Positions 60,832-64,000 of a DNA stretch of 64,000 bases are shown piece by piece. The DNA is from Phyllostachys edulis (Eukaryota > Streptophyta > Magnoliopsida > Poales > Poaceae), in contig CM070563.1 of NCBI GenBank assembly GCA_036346405.1, positions 1,054,001 through 1,118,000 on the forward strand, written 5' to 3'. Numbering within the stretch: position 1 is the stretch's first letter; every line of letters starts with the position of its first letter. The notes under the pieces are model-generated. The model was not told the DNA's origin. It did not search any database and saw only the letters and a list, made by a program, of their open reading frames with translations. The position numbers were made by a program, and so were the translations under genes.

Positions 60832-61875
60832 CGCGCCAACTGTTCACACTTTACTGCTCTAAACTAAGACTTAACTGCTGCTTCCCGCCAATGGGTTAAC
60901 CAAACCAACGCTTTCATCAGTGTCTTTGGCCTAACCCCGTAATTAAGCAACTAATTAATCTTGATGGATTAGGAGGCAGTGCTAAAAGAAGACATGGTGT
61001 GCAACTTGCTTTCATCAGTGCAAGCATCGAGATATGGGGTATTCTTCTTCTCTGAATCTTCTTGGTATTGCCATTTGGCGTCTTACCATTCAGGGAACGG
61101 CTCTCGGGTCTCTCACGGTGCAGATGGATGGCAGCAGCCGCCATAAAAGTGAAAATTTGTTTTCATATACACTTTTATTTATCTATGAATTTATTGCGCG
61201 TCACGTAGATCCGTGCTTAGCCCGTTGGCTTAGTTAATCAATGGCCACGTACTGGTTAAGGTTTAGATATGTTTCGCGGCCAATCGTACTTTGTTTTACA
61301 GCTCACCTTCATACTTACGTTACCCATATGATATATTAGTTTTCAGCCGAATTACACCTTTACACTAGACCAGATGAATTCCGTTTCTACCGGAACACGC
61401 GTGCGTGTCGTGTTTTGGCTGATTTAACCCTTTTTGAAACACAATAGCAAAACTAGCTCTCGCTTTGAAATAACAAAATGATATTTATACCGTGCAAAAT
61501 TGTCGCGGAAGCTAATATACCGTGCACTCAAATCGTGGCAGGACGGCAGGCAAGCACGATAGAAACCTACGCAGATCACCTATCACGGATTGAGAGCGCG
61601 ACAGGTGGCCTGTCACGGTTTGGGTGTGGGGCACGTGACTTTTTGCGGCAAATTAGCATAATAGGGATATCATTTTTATCATTTCAGACATGATGCCTAA
61701 TTTTGCTATTGCAAATAAAAAACGTACTATGATACACGCTTGCTTGGCTCTTCTCTGGGTTTTTTTTTTGGCAATTAAAAGGAAGACGAACACGAGTATA
61801 TCTCTTAACACACAAGACAGGTGGCATGCTGTGTCTGGTGCGCGGCAGGCCGTCGCTAGCGATTCGCCAAAAACT
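60832..61875. repeat. host segment H, copy 2 (about 1044 bp), distal side of the copia insertion
   Basis: Starts immediately after the 5' LTR with CGCGCCAACTGTTCACAC and runs to GATTCGCCAAAAACT, then continues into unduplicated sequence (CAGGAATTCACTG). Same orientation as copy 1. Confidence 0.95.
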
Positions 61876-62410
61876 CAGGAATTCACTGTGTACGAATATG
61901 GAATTCCAGTGGCACAGTGGGCATCGCCAGCGATTCTGATTTGACCTTAAAGGTTCTGAAATATGAACTTCTGAATTGACACGCAGTATGCATATTCCTC
62001 TCCTGCATGATACACGCTTGCTTGGCTCTTCTCTAGTTTTTTTTTTCAATTAAAAGGAAGACGAATGCAGTAAGTCTCCATGACACTCGCGTCACGTGAC
62101 TTTCTGCGCCAAATTAGCACTGTGGAGATACTATTTTTATTATTATTTTAGACTTGAGGCTAGTTTTGTTATTGTAAATAAAAAATATATCATTCCGGCC
62201 AAGACTAAGTAATTCACTGTGTATGAATATAGAATTCCAGTGGCACACTGGGCATCCAGCACATACTACGCTAGCTATTGACTCTGATATATGAACTTCT
62301 GAATTGACACGCAGTATGCACATTCCTCTCCTGCGTGATACACTCATGCACGCTTACTTGCTTTTCTCTAGCTTCCTTTTTTTTTTGGGCTATTACAAGA
62401 AAGACAAATC
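61866..62410. repeat. diverged direct repeats of about 200 bp
   Basis: AATTCACTGTGTA(C/T)GAATAT followed by GGAATTCCAGTGGCACA(G/C) occurs at about 61879 and 62209. Both continue through GAACTTCTGAATTGACACGC and ATTCCTCTCCTGC. Part of this unit (GCTTGCTTGGCTCTTCTCT followed by T-rich and AAAAGGAAGACGAA) also lies inside segment H at about 61738. Confidence 0.85.
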
Positions 62411-62419
62411 CAAGTATGT

Positions 62420-64000
62420 CTTCTTAGTACACGTCTAAAAAGACAGAGATCGGAGGGTAAATCTGATCTCATGATTACATGAAAGAAGCACATGCACATA
62501 CATGCGAGTGTGTCCCCTTAATTAGCACACGTTTAGAAAGACAGATACTTGGAATAAATCTGCAACCTTATAAAATTTCTATTGACGCGCATTCACGTGC
62601 GCGCAAAGGTGTGCATTGGGATTTGAATCCTGATGAGTGGAATTGTACACCCACAACTCCACCACTCCACAAAGAGATGGTTAATTCAGATGCAAGTTTC
62701 TTCCTTGGTGCACTGTTGGTCGGTAGTGATGTTGGACCGATTCTAGTCATACGATCATACGTTTCTACAACCTAGATTAACTGGACCGATTTGGCCTATG
62801 GTAGAGTATTAATTTGGTATAATATTAATATTATTATGTTTTTAACAAAAAAAATATAGTCGGATCATGATCAAAATTTTCATACGATTCTACGATTCTA
62901 ATGATTTATTATAAATAATTATTTGCATATGTCTCTTTCATTGTAATTTTTTCTTTTCATTTCTTCATGTACATTATAATTTACATAAATAGCGAATGAT
63001 CTTTCCTTTGCACTACATTTTGGTAAACAAAAGTTCTAAAATTATAGTTTTAAACATGTAGAAGTGTTAAAATACAAGGTAGATTTTTTTTAAAAAAAAA
63101 TCTTTGGTAGAATCAGATGAAGAATCTAGACCCACAATTATGTGTTAATGGAGTATTTTGGTGATTAATGACAAATCTATTTGTAAGACTAACAAGTTTA
63201 TTGGTATACCTATTGCTTAGTCTCAATTGGATAAAAAGGTGAAAATCAAAGAGGTATGCATTCGACATCATAATTTTATATATTGTTGCATTCTTCAAAT
63301 CCAAAATATAGGTTAAACTCCACTAAAAGTGTAACTTAAATATGTGCATATGTTCTCATTACACATTCATGTATGCACATATCTAAGGAGAGTTCACTCT
63401 ATGTTTTGTGGTTTCATTAGTATTGATCCATATTCCTTTATACACATATACTAAGGATCTTTACTTTGAAACATATCATATGAGTATAGAAAACTTGTGT
63501 AGTTCATATATACTCATATTTATGTACATTCAATTACTTGCAAATTGTGATGGTTGTCATCAATTACCAAAAAGGGAAAGATTGATGTATCTTGTCCCCA
63601 CCATTATGAGTTAATGGTATGTTGTGGTAATTAATGATAATCATATTGTGAAACTAACATTTTCTATGAGTTGGATGAATAGGTTATGTTCCATAATGAT
63701 GAAGACTTTGGATGACATCATGAGGTGATCGTCATCGAGTCAAGAGCTTGGAGTAAAAGGATGCATCATGTGTTGATGAATATCACGAACTTGAAGAAAA
63801 GGAAATCATCGTGTGTCGATGATGTTCAAGAAGAGGAGATGATCATGAGTTGATCATTAAGTCAAGAGAAGACCCATCATATGTTGATAGAGGTAAAGTA
63901 AATGATGCATCATGGGTTGATACATGTCAAAGACGATGACCCGGACTTGAAGTAAAGATGTGCGTCATCAAGCTTCAAGTGTTTGTGTAAGGCAAATGTA
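62420..64000. other. gene-free, repeat-derived AT-rich interval
   Basis: No supported gene. A diverged repeat occurs at 63126-63190 and 63600-63660 (TTATG(T/A)GTTAATGG followed by GGT(G/A)ATTAATGA). From 63700 on, CATCATG/GATGATC-type words recur at about 60-70-bp spacing (CATCATGTGTTGATGAA, CATCATGGGTTGATACA), which suggests the edge of a larger retroelement or satellite-like array continuing past the window. Confidence 0.45.

Noticed and set aside
55100..61875. The 1.05-kb repeats as LTRs of a larger retrotransposon
   Set aside because: They lack TG...CA ends and adjacent primer-binding or polypurine sites, while the enclosed element has its own LTR, primer-binding site and polypurine tract just inside.
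62600..62665. Possible tRNA-like TTTGAATCC motif
   Set aside because: No complete cloverleaf, A box or anticodon stem could be formed around it.

Overview
The window is nuclear DNA of a flowering plant, almost certainly a grass (Poaceae). Genes are intron-rich with GC-rich first exons. They are separated by CACTA, hAT, Ty1-copia and gypsy-like debris and by many small transposons that target TAA/TTA. I cannot name the species from sequence alone.

Five protein-coding genes and one tRNA gene can be modelled with confidence. All exon joins below were worked out by hand from GT/AG sites and reading-frame phase. (1) 15861-23774 (+): an 11-exon AIPP2/PAIPP2-type PHD-finger protein, a histone-reading co-repressor component. 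(2) 30397-33371 (-): a 3-exon plant intracellular Ras-group LRR protein (PIRL). (3) 39742-39814 (-): tRNA-Ala(UGC). (4) 43751-45842 (+): a 6-exon ALMT12/QUAC1-type anion channel. (5) 46141-48338 (-): an 8-exon circularly permuted mitochondrial DAR GTPase (SIN2/MTG1), tail-to-tail with the ALMT gene, with 298 bp between the stop codons. (6) 52519-54464 (-): a 5-exon NAC071/NAC096-like transcription factor.

Layout: 1-3910 is the 5' part of a decayed, minus-strand Ty1-copia element that runs off the window. 3.9-15.8 kb is gene-free, with a CACTA remnant, a deleted hAT element with a perfect 8-bp target duplication, and several MITEs. 15.8-33.4 kb carries the PHD and PIRL genes, convergent but 6.6 kb apart. 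33.8-37.0 kb is a stack of at least seven MITE copies, some nested. 37.1-39.5 kb is a second hAT element with exact ends and target duplication. 39.7-48.4 kb holds the tRNA, ALMT and SIN2 genes. 49.5-52.5 kb is transposon debris. 52.5-55.0 kb is the NAC gene. 55.1-61.9 kb is the most unusual structure: a 4.7-kb copia element with one truncated LTR, flanked on both sides by the same ~1.05-kb host sequence, which is the NAC upstream region. The rest, to 64 kb, is repeat-derived and gene-free.

The genes form no pathway or cluster. They are ordinary single genes of a grass chromosome arm. The novelty lies mainly in the transposon structures and in an in-frame 24-residue repeat in the PHD protein.
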